NCBI GenBank assembly: GCA_003963145.1
Contig: RXJJ01000015.1
Span: 62,001 to 126,000 of the forward strand
Length of the DNA: 64,000 nt
Reading direction: 5' to 3'
Source of the DNA: Bradyrhizobiaceae bacterium
GTDB lineage: Bacteria > Pseudomonadota > Alphaproteobacteria > Rhizobiales > Xanthobacteraceae
Below the pieces are notes generated by a model. The model saw nothing but the letters and a program-made list of their open reading frames with translations, was not told where the DNA came from and did no database searches. Of this stretch, positions 57,223 through 64,000 are shown in pieces. Position numbers and translations under genes: made by a program. The first letter of the stretch is position 1; the number at the start of each line of letters is the position of its first letter.

Positions 57223-60120
57223 TCACATCTCCTGCCGTTTGTTGTCAGGGTCGTAGAACGGCGTCGGCACCACTTCCGCTTCCACCATTCGCCCGCCATC
57301 GATGCGAATGCTGAAACGCGAACCGGCAACGCCTTTCGCAAACGGCACATAGGCAAGACCGATGACCTTGTTCAGCGTCGGCGAGCGGACGGCGGAGGTG
57401 ACGCGGCCGGCGATGTCGCCGCCGTCGATCACAAGATGATTTTCCTTCGGACAGGGCGCGGCCGGATCGGTCAGCGTGAAGCCGGCAAGCACGCGCGCGA
57501 CGCCTTTGGCAATCTGCATGTCGACGGACCGCTTGCCGAGATAAGACGGTTTGGTTTTGGACAGAGCCCAGCCCATGCCCGCTTCGGCGGGGTGGGTGAG
57601 GCCGTCGGTATCCTGACCAATAATAATGTGTCCCTTTTCAAGCCGCAGCACGCGCTGGGCCTCGACGCCGAACGGCTTGATGCCGAAGGATTGCCCGGCC
57701 TCGAACAGACGGTCCCACAATTCGCCGCCTTGCGCGGATGGACAATGGATTTCAAAGCCAAGTTCGCCGACGAAACCGACACGCAGCACCCGCACAGGAA
57801 TTCCGGCAAGGTGTCCCGTGCGGACGCCGAGATACGGAAAGGCTTCGGATGACAGGTCAATGTCGCTGTCGAGCTTCGCAAGCACCTCACGCGCGCGCGG
57901 GCCGGCAATGTTGATTCCTGCATAGGCGGCCGTGACATTGGCGATATCGACATCGAGACGCCATTGCTGATTCCAGAAGCCCATCAGGCGATAGACCTGA
58001 TCGACCGCGCCGGTCGTCGCTGTGACGTAGAAATGCTGCTCGTGAAGACGGCAGGCGACGCCGTCGTCGATGATGACACCGGTCTCATCGGTCAGCAGGG
58101 CATAGCGGGTGCGGCCGACAGGCTGCTTGAGAAAATTGAAGGTATAGATGCGATCCATGAAAGCCGCCGCATCGGGGCCCCTGATCTCGAGACCGCCCAG
58201 CGTCGAGACGTCGATCATGCCGACGCCTTCGCGAACGGCCTTGACTTCGGCCTCGATGGCTTGCGGGCCGGTGCTCTTCGCGCCGTAATAGGCCGGGCGC
58301 AGCCATAGTCCGGCCGGCATCATCTGTGCGCCGAGCGCGAGATGGCGGCTGTGCATCGCAGTCAGCCGCGTCGGCTCGAAACCGCGCCCCGCCAAATGGC
58401 CGAACTTCTCTGGCACCAGAGGCGGCCGAAAGGTGGTCGTGCCGATCTCTTCGATGCCGCGCCCGGTCGCGCGCGCGACCAGCCGGATGGTGTTGAGATT
58501 GGCGTGACGGCCCTGGCTCGGGCCCAGTCCCGCCGTCGAGTAACGCTTGACGAGCTGAATGTCGTCATAGCCGCTTTGCACGGTATCGAGAATGTCCTGT
58601 GTACCGAGGTCTTCGTCGAAATCGACAAAGTCCTTGCCGTGACCGTTTTCGGTGATCGGCCAGGAATGGGTGATCACCTTCGCACCCTCGTCGGCAAGCG
58701 GCGCGAGGGAGGGGCCGTCCTTTCCAAGTGCGGCCTGCGCCGCTGCCTGTCCGGTTTGCCTGGCGTTAGTCTCGACAAGCGCGTCGGACCAGATTCCGGC
58801 AACCGAGCCTGCCAGACTTAGGTTCGGCGGCAGGGCGTTGGCGCGGTGCATGGCGATCGACGGATCGTAACTGACCTTTGCGCCGGTGTGACAGGCGAGA
58901 TTGATGGCGGGTGTATAGCCGGCATTCATCAGGACAAGATCGCAGCCGATCCATTCGGGAGAGCCACGCCGTTCGCGATCGATGATCTCGGCAATGGCGA
59001 CAGTTTCGACACGAGTCCGGCCCTTCGCGCCGACCAGTGTCGCATGGGGAATGAGACGAACGCCGCGTGTCTTCAACAGGGAGGCCGCCGCGCAGCCGGT
59101 GTTGTCACCAAGATCGGCAACCGCCGCAATCTCGACACCGGCATCGAGGAGATCAAGCGCAGCATCGTAACCGAAACGATTGGCGGTCGCGATCACCGCC
59201 CGCGTGCCGGGCTTGACACCATAGAGGCGCATCAGGCGCTGCGCGGCATCGGCGAACATGATGCCGGGCAGATCGTTGTTGGCGAACACGATGGGCTGGT
59301 CATAGCCGCCGGTCGCCAGAATGGTCTGCTTCGTGCGGATTTTATAAAGCCGGTTGTCTTTCAGCGCGGACGCCCAGTTGTCGGAAAACAGTCCGCTGAC
59401 AGTCGTGTCGTTCATCAGGCGCAGGTTCGGTAGCCGCCGCGCATGCGCGAGCAATTCGAGCCGCTTTACTTCTGCGTCGGATCGGCTGCCGGACAGCCGC
59501 CCGTACAGCAGCGAGCCCCCCGGCATCGGCCATTCGTCGATCAGGAGCGTATCGGCGCCGCCTTCCGCCGCCGCGATGGCCGCACTCAGTCCGGCGAGGC
59601 CGCCGCCGACCACAAGCACGTCGCAGAACAGATATTGCTTGTCGTAATAATCATGATGCGCCTTCGGATCGAGCGTGCCGAGTCCGGCGAGCGCGCGGAT
59701 CGGCTTTTCGAAGAACCGCCATGCGCCACGCGGGCGGAAGAAGGTCTTGTAGTAGAAGCCGACCGGGAGAAAACGCGAAAACAGGCCGATGATGGACAGA
59801 AGATCGCGGTCGAGGCGGCCGAGCCGGTTGATCGACGTAACCGCCATTTTCGGCGCGATCCTGTGACGGTCGCCGCGCACATTCGGTTCGGGTCCGACCT
59901 GCACCATGGCGTTGGAATCATGGCCGGTCATGGTCAGCGCGCCACGCGGGCGATGATATTTGAACGAACGCGACAGCGTATGGCGGCCGCCTGCCATCAA
60001 TGCGCTGGCGATCACGTCGCCCGCCAAACCCTGGCACGGTTCGCCGTCAAAGGTGAAGGAGACGGGCTGTGCGCGGTCGAGCAGGAGGCCCCAGCCATTG
60101 TCGGGAAGTCTTGTATTCAT
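57223..60120 (-). CDS. soxA: Sarcosine oxidase alpha-type subunit (SoxA / MgdC)
   Basis: This 965-aa subunit has an N-terminal ferredoxin-like domain (SFTFDGEPCQGLAGDVIASALMAGG), a dinucleotide-binding domain with DVLVVGGGLAGLSAAIAAAEGG, and a C-terminal aminomethyltransferase-like (GCV_T) region from about residue 600 (VSTLGGLEIRGPDAAAFMDRIYTFNF) that binds tetrahydrofolate and accepts formaldehyde. Length equals the usual 965-1000 aa. The operon is soxB-D-A-G, the same order as mgdABCD. It overlaps soxD by 4 bases. Confidence 0.94.
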   Translation of the reverse strand: MNTRLPDNGWGLLLDRAQPVSFTFDGEPCQGLAGDVIASALMAGGRHTLSRSFKYHRPRGALTMTGHDSNAMVQVGPEPNVRGDRHRIAPKMAVTSINRLGRLDRDLLSIIGLFSRFLPVGFYYKTFFRPRGAWRFFEKPIRALAGLGTLDPKAHHDYYDKQYLFCDVLVVGGGLAGLSAAIAAAEGGADTLLIDEWPMPGGSLLYGRLSGSRSDAEVKRLELLAHARRLPNLRLMNDTTVSGLFSDNWASALKDNRLYKIRTKQTILATGGYDQPIVFANNDLPGIMFADAAQRLMRLYGVKPGTRAVIATANRFGYDAALDLLDAGVEIAAVADLGDNTGCAAASLLKTRGVRLIPHATLVGAKGRTRVETVAIAEIIDRERRGSPEWIGCDLVLMNAGYTPAINLACHTGAKVSYDPSIAMHRANALPPNLSLAGSVAGIWSDALVETNARQTGQAAAQAALGKDGPSLAPLADEGAKVITHSWPITENGHGKDFVDFDEDLGTQDILDTVQSGYDDIQLVKRYSTAGLGPSQGRHANLNTIRLVARATGRGIEEIGTTTFRPPLVPEKFGHLAGRGFEPTRLTAMHSRHLALGAQMMPAGLWLRPAYYGAKSTGPQAIEAEVKAVREGVGMIDVSTLGGLEIRGPDAAAFMDRIYTFNFLKQPVGRTRYALLTDETGVIIDDGVACRLHEQHFYVTATTGAVDQVYRLMGFWNQQWRLDVDIANVTAAYAGINIAGPRAREVLAKLDSDIDLSSEAFPYLGVRTGHLAGIPVRVLRVGFVGELGFEIHCPSAQGGELWDRLFEAGQSFGIKPFGVEAQRVLRLEKGHIIIGQDTDGLTHPAEAGMGWALSKTKPSYLGKRSVDMQIAKGVARVLAGFTLTDPAAPCPKENHLVIDGGDIAGRVTSAVRSPTLNKVIGLAYVPFAKGVAGSRFSIRIDGGRMVEAEVVPTPFYDPDNKRQEM

Positions 60121-60386
60121 GACGTCTTGTCCGCGAAATAGTCGGCCGGGCTTTTAGTCCAGATGATCTCGTCAGTCAGCCGGTTGCGCCGCGCAATCAG
60201 CCAGGTGTTGCTCGGCGCATGCAGCCACCATTCGTCGACCTCTCCGGTGGAGTTGTCCTCGATGAACAGGTAGTCGGTCCATTCGCGGTCCGAACAGGAA
60301 GGATCGGGCACGCGCTTGACGTCGCCCATCCAGACGAATTCCTGAATGTTGCGCGGGCCGTTCAGCGGGCAGGTCATGATTTTCAT
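60117..60386 (-). CDS. soxD: Sarcosine oxidase delta-type subunit (SoxD / MgdB)
   Basis: This 89-aa zinc-binding subunit starts MKIMTCPLNGPRNIQEFVW. Candidate zinc ligands are the Cys at residue 6 and the Cys of DPSCSDREW, with His in WWLHAPSNTW. This is the pattern of the SoxD family. It starts 10 bases after soxB and overlaps soxA. An upstream extension of the frame lies inside soxB and is discarded. Confidence 0.92.
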   Translation of the reverse strand: MKIMTCPLNGPRNIQEFVWMGDVKRVPDPSCSDREWTDYLFIEDNSTGEVDEWWLHAPSNTWLIARRNRLTDEIIWTKSPADYFADKTS

Positions 60387-60396
60387 CGACGTGATC

Positions 60397-61671
60397 TCAA
60401 TGTCCGACCGAGGCGGCACCTTTTTCGCCGACCAGATCGAAGGAATGGAAACGGTCCAGCGCGAAAGGCTTGAGCAGATCGGGCTGGTGCCCGGTCGCGA
60501 CGCATTCGGCCATGCGATAACCGCAGACAGGCGTGGCCTTGAAACCCCATGTTCCCCAGCCGGAATCGATGAAGTAGTTCTCGACCGGCGTCAGTCCCAT
60601 GACCGGAGAGAAGTCCGGCGTCATGTCGGCGATGCCGGCCCATTGCCGCAAGACGCGCAGCTCCGCCATGAAGGGAAACAGCTCCAGCATGTGCGCCATC
60701 ATGCCTTCCTTGAAGTCGAGCGTGGAACGGCCGGCGTAAAGCCCGTAAGGGTCGACCGCGCCGCCCATCACCATTTCGCCGCGCGCGCTCTGCGAGATAT
60801 AGACGTGCAGCGATCCGGAGACGACGATCTGATCGAGGATCGGCTTGACCGGCTCGGATACGCAGGCTTGCAGCGGAATGGTCTTGATCGGCAGGCGAAA
60901 ACCGGCCATCGCCGAAACGCGGCTCGATGACCCCGCTACCGCCTGAACGATCTTGCCGGCGTAGATCTTGCCGCGCGTGGTCTCGACGCCAATCGCGCGG
61001 TCGCCTTCCTTGAGAATTCCCGTGACTTCGGTGCCGGGATGCACCTCGACGCCCCGCGCCATCGCGCCCTTCGCATAACCCCATGCGATTGCGTCGTGAC
61101 GGGCGATCGCGCCCGGCGGATGGTAAAGCGCGCCGAGGATCGGATAGCGGGCTTCATCCGACGTGTTCATGGTGGGGCAGAGCCGCGCCACCTCGCCAAC
61201 ATCGATGACTTCGGAGTCGACGCCGAGATGCTTGTTCACCTCCGCGCGCCAGCGTGCGGTCCGCATCGCTGCGTCGGTATGCGCCAGCGTGAAATGCCCG
61301 CGCTCGGAATACATGATGTTGATGTCGAGTTCCTCGGACAGGCCGCGAAACAGGCCGACCGATTCCTTGTAGAAGGCGACGCCCTCAGGCGTCAGGTAAT
61401 TGGCGCGGATGATGGTGGTGTTGCGCGCGGTATTGCCGCCGCCCATCCAGGACTTGTCGAGCACGGCGATATTGGTGATGCCGTGGCGCGTCGCAAGATA
61501 ATAGGCGGTGGCGAGTCCGTGACCGCCGGCGCCAATAATAATGACATCGTAGCTGTTCTTCAGTTCGCTCTGCCAGCGCAGCTGCGGAGCATCGCGATAA
61601 TGCGGGTTGAGGCCGTATTTCAATAAAGCGAGGGGCAAGGCGAACTCCGGTGCAGCCACGCGCGTGCACAT
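60397..61671 (-). CDS. soxB: Sarcosine oxidase beta-type subunit (SoxB / MgdA)
   Basis: This subunit of about 424 aa carries the FAD/FMN site of sarcosine oxidase or N-methylglutamate dehydrogenase. The dinucleotide motif is SYDVIIIGAGGHGLATAYYLATRHG, followed by NTARNTTIIRANYLTPEG and C-terminal GWGTWGFKATPVCGYRMAE, with the N-terminal LLKYGLNPHYRDAPQ typical of SoxB. The start at ATG 61671 is uncertain because no good ribosome binding site is seen. The upstream open frame continues antisense into mgsA and is not used. Confidence 0.9.
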   Translation of the reverse strand: MCTRVAAPEFALPLALLKYGLNPHYRDAPQLRWQSELKNSYDVIIIGAGGHGLATAYYLATRHGITNIAVLDKSWMGGGNTARNTTIIRANYLTPEGVAFYKESVGLFRGLSEELDINIMYSERGHFTLAHTDAAMRTARWRAEVNKHLGVDSEVIDVGEVARLCPTMNTSDEARYPILGALYHPPGAIARHDAIAWGYAKGAMARGVEVHPGTEVTGILKEGDRAIGVETTRGKIYAGKIVQAVAGSSSRVSAMAGFRLPIKTIPLQACVSEPVKPILDQIVVSGSLHVYISQSARGEMVMGGAVDPYGLYAGRSTLDFKEGMMAHMLELFPFMAELRVLRQWAGIADMTPDFSPVMGLTPVENYFIDSGWGTWGFKATPVCGYRMAECVATGHQPDLLKPFALDRFHSFDLVGEKGAASVGH

Positions 61672-61824
61672 GGGGAAGGGCGGCCACCCGCATCCGGCTG
61701 GCGCGGCCTGAAAATGCCCCAGCTTTTTAAGTTTCTCAATAGGAAAATTTATTTCTTGCAGTTGAAATCCGGAATACGCCCTGCTAAGAACGATTTCGCC
61801 GCCGCTGGCACAGGGAACGTTGCG

Positions 61825-62718
61825 ATGTGTGGAATTGTCGGGCTTTTCATCAAGGACAAGGCGCTTGAACCCGAACTCGGCAAACTGCTTTCGGGCATGC
61901 TGGCGACGATGTGCGATCGCGGTCCTGACAGTGCGGGCTTTGCAGTCTATGGCGCGGATGAAACCGGACTGGCGAAGATCACCGTGCAGTCGGCGGACCC
62001 GTCTGCTTTCGAGGGTCTGGACGCGGCGCTCGGCAAGGCTCTCGGCACAAAGGTCAGCCTCGCCGCAAAGGACACGCATGCCGTGCTGCGATTGGACAGC
62101 GCGCTGGCGGGGAAGGCACGCGATTTCCTGCGCGAGCAATATCCGCAGCTGCGGGTAATGGCGGCGGGCGAGCGGATCGAGATTTACAAGGAGGTCGGCT
62201 ATCCGACCGATGTCGCCAGCCGTTTCGCCCTGAGCAAGATGAGCGGCACGCACGGTATCGGTCACACGCGCATGGCGACCGAGTCCGCCGTGACCACCAT
62301 GGGCGCGCATCCGTTCTCGACCGGCGCGGATCAATGCCTTGTGCACAATGGTTCGCTGTCGAACCACAACAATCTGCGCCGCGACCTGAAGCGCGAGGGC
62401 ATGACGTTCGAGACCGATAACGACTCGGAAGTCGCTGCGGCGTATCTCACCGCGCAGATGGACAAGGGTCTCAGCCTCGGCGATGCGCTGGAAATGAGCC
62501 TCGGCGATCTCGACGGCTTCTATACCTTCGTCGTCGGCACACGCGACGGTTTCGGCGTGTTGCGCGACCCGATTGCCTGCAAGCCCGCGGTGTTGGCGGA
62601 AACCGATCGCTATGTGGCTTTCGGTTCGGAATATCGCGCGCTGGCCGGGTTACCAGGTATCGACACCGCCAAGGTGTGGGAGCCGGAACCGGCGACCGTT
62701 TATTTCTGGAGCCGCTGA
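61825..62718 (+). CDS. mgsA: N-methylglutamate synthase subunit A (class II glutamine amidotransferase)
   Basis: This 297-aa protein starts MCGIVGLFIKD. Removal of the Met exposes Cys2, the nucleophile of class II amidotransferases, which fixes the start at 61825. Other motifs are MCDRGPDSAGFAVYG, SGTHGIGHTRMATESAV, HPFSTGADQCLVHNGSLSNHNNLR and DNDSEVAAAYL. With MgsB and MgsC it makes N-methylglutamate from methylamine and glutamate; in rhizobia the same set is called glxBCD. It is divergent from soxB with a 153-base gap. Confidence 0.9.
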   Translation: MCGIVGLFIKDKALEPELGKLLSGMLATMCDRGPDSAGFAVYGADETGLAKITVQSADPSAFEGLDAALGKALGTKVSLAAKDTHAVLRLDSALAGKARDFLREQYPQLRVMAAGERIEIYKEVGYPTDVASRFALSKMSGTHGIGHTRMATESAVTTMGAHPFSTGADQCLVHNGSLSNHNNLRRDLKREGMTFETDNDSEVAAAYLTAQMDKGLSLGDALEMSLGDLDGFYTFVVGTRDGFGVLRDPIACKPAVLAETDRYVAFGSEYRALAGLPGIDTAKVWEPEPATVYFWSR

Positions 62719-62721
62719 GCG

Positions 62722-63411
62722 ATGCCGAGTTTCGATCTGGCGACAAGCGAGCTGCGCGATCTCAACCGTGCTTTGCATTCTCTGAGCGACGGCACCAACG
62801 AAACGCGCTGGGAAATTTCCAATCCGCGCGGCGGTCATGCCATCGCCGTCGGCGTCAATGCTCCGGTCGACATCAGCATTCACGGCAGCACCGGCTATTA
62901 CTGTGGCGGCATGAACCGGCAGGCGAAGATCACCGTGCACGGTTCGGTCGGGCCGGGCGTCGCTGAAAACATGATGTCCGGCGAGGTCATCGTGAAGGGT
63001 GACGCCAGCCAGTATGCGGGCGCGACCGCTCACGGCGGGCTTCTCGTCATCGAAGGCAATGCGTCGTCACGCTGCGGTATTTCGATGAAGGGCATCGACA
63101 TCGTGGTGCGCGGCAATATCGGTCATATGTCCGCCTTCATGGCCCAGGCCGGCAACCTCGTGGTCTGCGGCGATGCCGGCGATGCGCTTGGCGATTCAAT
63201 TTACGAGGCGCGGCTGTTCGTCCGCGGATCGGTGAAGAGCCTTGGCGCGGACTGCGTCGAAAAAGGCATGCGTCCGGAGCATCTCGATATCCTTCGCAAG
63301 CTGCTGGCGCGCGCGGGCATTACCGATGTGAAGCCGGAAGAGTTCAAGCGTTACGGCTCGGCGCGCAAACTCTACAATTTCAATGTCGATCATGCGGATT
63401 CCTACGGCTAA
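62722..63411 (+). CDS. mgsB: N-methylglutamate synthase subunit B (GXGXG domain, GlxC)
   Basis: This 229-aa protein has the right-handed beta-helix of the glutamate synthase GXGXG domain, with G-x-x-G repeats in VNAPVDISIHGSTGYYCGGM, KITVHGSVGPGVAENMMSGEVIVKGDASQYAGATAHGGLLVIEG and IVVRGNIGHMSAFMAQAGNLVVCGDAG. It lies between the amidotransferase and FMN subunits, three bases after mgsA, and probably holds the complex together. Confidence 0.9.
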   Translation: MPSFDLATSELRDLNRALHSLSDGTNETRWEISNPRGGHAIAVGVNAPVDISIHGSTGYYCGGMNRQAKITVHGSVGPGVAENMMSGEVIVKGDASQYAGATAHGGLLVIEGNASSRCGISMKGIDIVVRGNIGHMSAFMAQAGNLVVCGDAGDALGDSIYEARLFVRGSVKSLGADCVEKGMRPEHLDILRKLLARAGITDVKPEEFKRYGSARKLYNFNVDHADSYG

Positions 63412-63459
63412 ACCGGCAGGATTTTTGCTTCTCACGTCACGTCAACAGGCGCTTAGCGA

Positions 63460-64000
63460 ATGTCATATATCAACCCGCCGACCGTTCCCCGTAAATCGGC
63501 CACCTTCGACGATTACACGTTGTCGGAAATCCGCCGGGCGGCGACAACGGGCATTTACGATATTCGCGGTGCCGGTGCGAAGCGCAAGCTGCCGCATTTC
63601 GACGATCTGCTCTTTCTCGGCGCGTCGATGTCGCGCTATCCGCTTGAGGGTTATCGCGAGCGATGCGATACCGACGTGGTGCTCGGCTCGCGCTTCGCGA
63701 AGAAGCCGCTGCATCTGAAAATTCCAATCACCATCGCGGGCATGAGTTTCGGCTCGCTGTCGGCGAACGCGAAGGAAGCCCTCGGGCGCGGCGCGAGCGC
63801 GGCCGGCACGTCGACCACCACGGGCGATGGCGGCATGTCCACCGAAGAACGCAGCCAGTCGCAGACACTGGTCTATCAATATCTGCCCTCGCGCTACGGC
63901 ATGAACCCCGAGGATTTGCTCAAGGCTGACGCGATCGAGATCGTGATCGGGCAGGGCGCCAAGCCTGGCGGCGGCGGCATGCTGCTCGGGCAGAAAATCA
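63460..64000 (+). CDS. mgsC: N-methylglutamate synthase subunit C, N-terminal part (FMN-binding glutamate synthase domain)
   Basis: The gene is cut by the window end after about 180 codons. It opens MSYINPPTVPRKSATFDDYT, continues with SEIRRAATTGIYDIRGAGAKRKLPHFDDLLFLGASMSRYPLEGYRERC, then KIPITIAGMSFGSLSANAKEALGRGASAAGTSTTTGDGGMSTEER and IEIVIGQGAKPGGGGMLLG, all typical of the FMN domain of glutamate synthase. A full-length protein would be about 440 aa. gmaS is expected after it. Confidence 0.9.
   Translation, partial: MSYINPPTVPRKSATFDDYTLSEIRRAATTGIYDIRGAGAKRKLPHFDDLLFLGASMSRYPLEGYRERCDTDVVLGSRFAKKPLHLKIPITIAGMSFGSLSANAKEALGRGASAAGTSTTTGDGGMSTEERSQSQTLVYQYLPSRYGMNPEDLLKADAIEIVIGQGAKPGGGGMLLGQKI

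Noticed and set aside
61806-61824. TGGCAC followed by TTGC just before mgsA, resembling a sigma-54 promoter
   Set aside because: GG and GC are 13 bases apart, not 10, and the site would run into the start codon, so the geometry is wrong.
61672-62367. A long upstream extension of the soxB frame
   Set aside because: It runs antisense through mgsA and would add over 230 residues absent from SoxB proteins of usual length, 405-425 aa.
1-64000. CRISPR arrays, tRNA or rRNA genes, insertion sequences and phage genes
   Set aside because: No spaced direct repeats, cloverleaf-like segments, transposase motifs or integrase motifs were seen.

Overview
The window looks like chromosomal DNA of a metabolically versatile alphaproteobacterium, most likely in the Bradyrhizobium/Afipia/Rhodopseudomonas group (Nitrobacteraceae). 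The reasons are high G+C, dense operons with ATGA overlaps, a DctA-type permease, an FnrN-like regulator with TTGAT-N4-ATCAA boxes, a full C-P lyase operon and a methylated-amine cluster. The genus is an inference. I saw no rRNA, tRNA, CRISPR array, insertion sequence or prophage. The content reads as nutrient scavenging, mainly nitrogen, phosphorus and one-carbon amines, plus low-oxygen respiration.

Region by region. 1-823: end of a branched-chain amino acid ABC transporter (livG tail, livF). 1037-3982: di-heme cytochrome c peroxidase-like protein, a small membrane protein, a polytopic membrane protein and a secreted cupredoxin. 4207-7134: a GGDEF-EAL protein with intact motifs in both domains. 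7156-10527: HlyD plus two ABC-2 permeases, with no ATPase in the operon. 10752-14957: LolD-like ATPase, FtsX-like permease and AttH/CrtC lipocalin-like secreted protein. 14971-18442: dctA and a large secreted protein of unknown function with a possible Cys/His catalytic pair.

18461-27854 is the most striking part. A divergent MocR-type regulator faces a complete Nit1C cluster: NitB, Nit6803-type nitrilase NitC, radical SAM NitD, acyltransferase NitE, AIR-synthase-like NitF, a glycosyltransferase, NitG and flavoprotein NitH. This cluster type is associated with nitrogen starvation and cyanide or nitrile assimilation. It is followed by a LnmK/Pnap_2097-like gene. The cluster is preceded by a textbook sigma-54 promoter (20072-20087). 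After a DJ-1/PfpI protein and an XRE-cupin regulator comes a second unit with its own textbook sigma-54 promoter (29535-29550) and palindromic TTTCCACT/AGTGGAAA elements, including a perfect 34-bp palindrome at 30930-30963. It encodes an MFS transporter, RidA, a MOSC protein and a 2Fe-2S flavin reductase, which I propose as a nitrogen-salvage or N-oxygenated-compound module.

33030-35867: EmrAB-like efflux pair. 35892-39196: cytochrome bd oxidase operon cydP-cydA-cydB-cydX-ybgE, including a 37-aa CydX. 39264-40816: a GNAT-like protein, an [4Fe-4S] FNR-family regulator and a 33-aa membrane protein, with three good FNR boxes between them. 40968-42161: thiolase.

42277-55866: phosphonate use. It holds a 2H-type phosphoesterase (DUF1045), a first phnM and a hexapeptide transferase on the minus strand, then a Pho-box-like site, phnCDE1E2, phnF with its 26-bp operator, and phnGHIJKLMN. 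55863-56621: a second XRE-cupin regulator. 56651-64000: sarcosine oxidase-type soxBDAG on the minus strand, divergent from mgsABC (N-methylglutamate synthase, the last gene cut by the window end). This pairing suggests the N-methylglutamate pathway for methylamine, with the sox-like genes acting as N-methylglutamate dehydrogenase.
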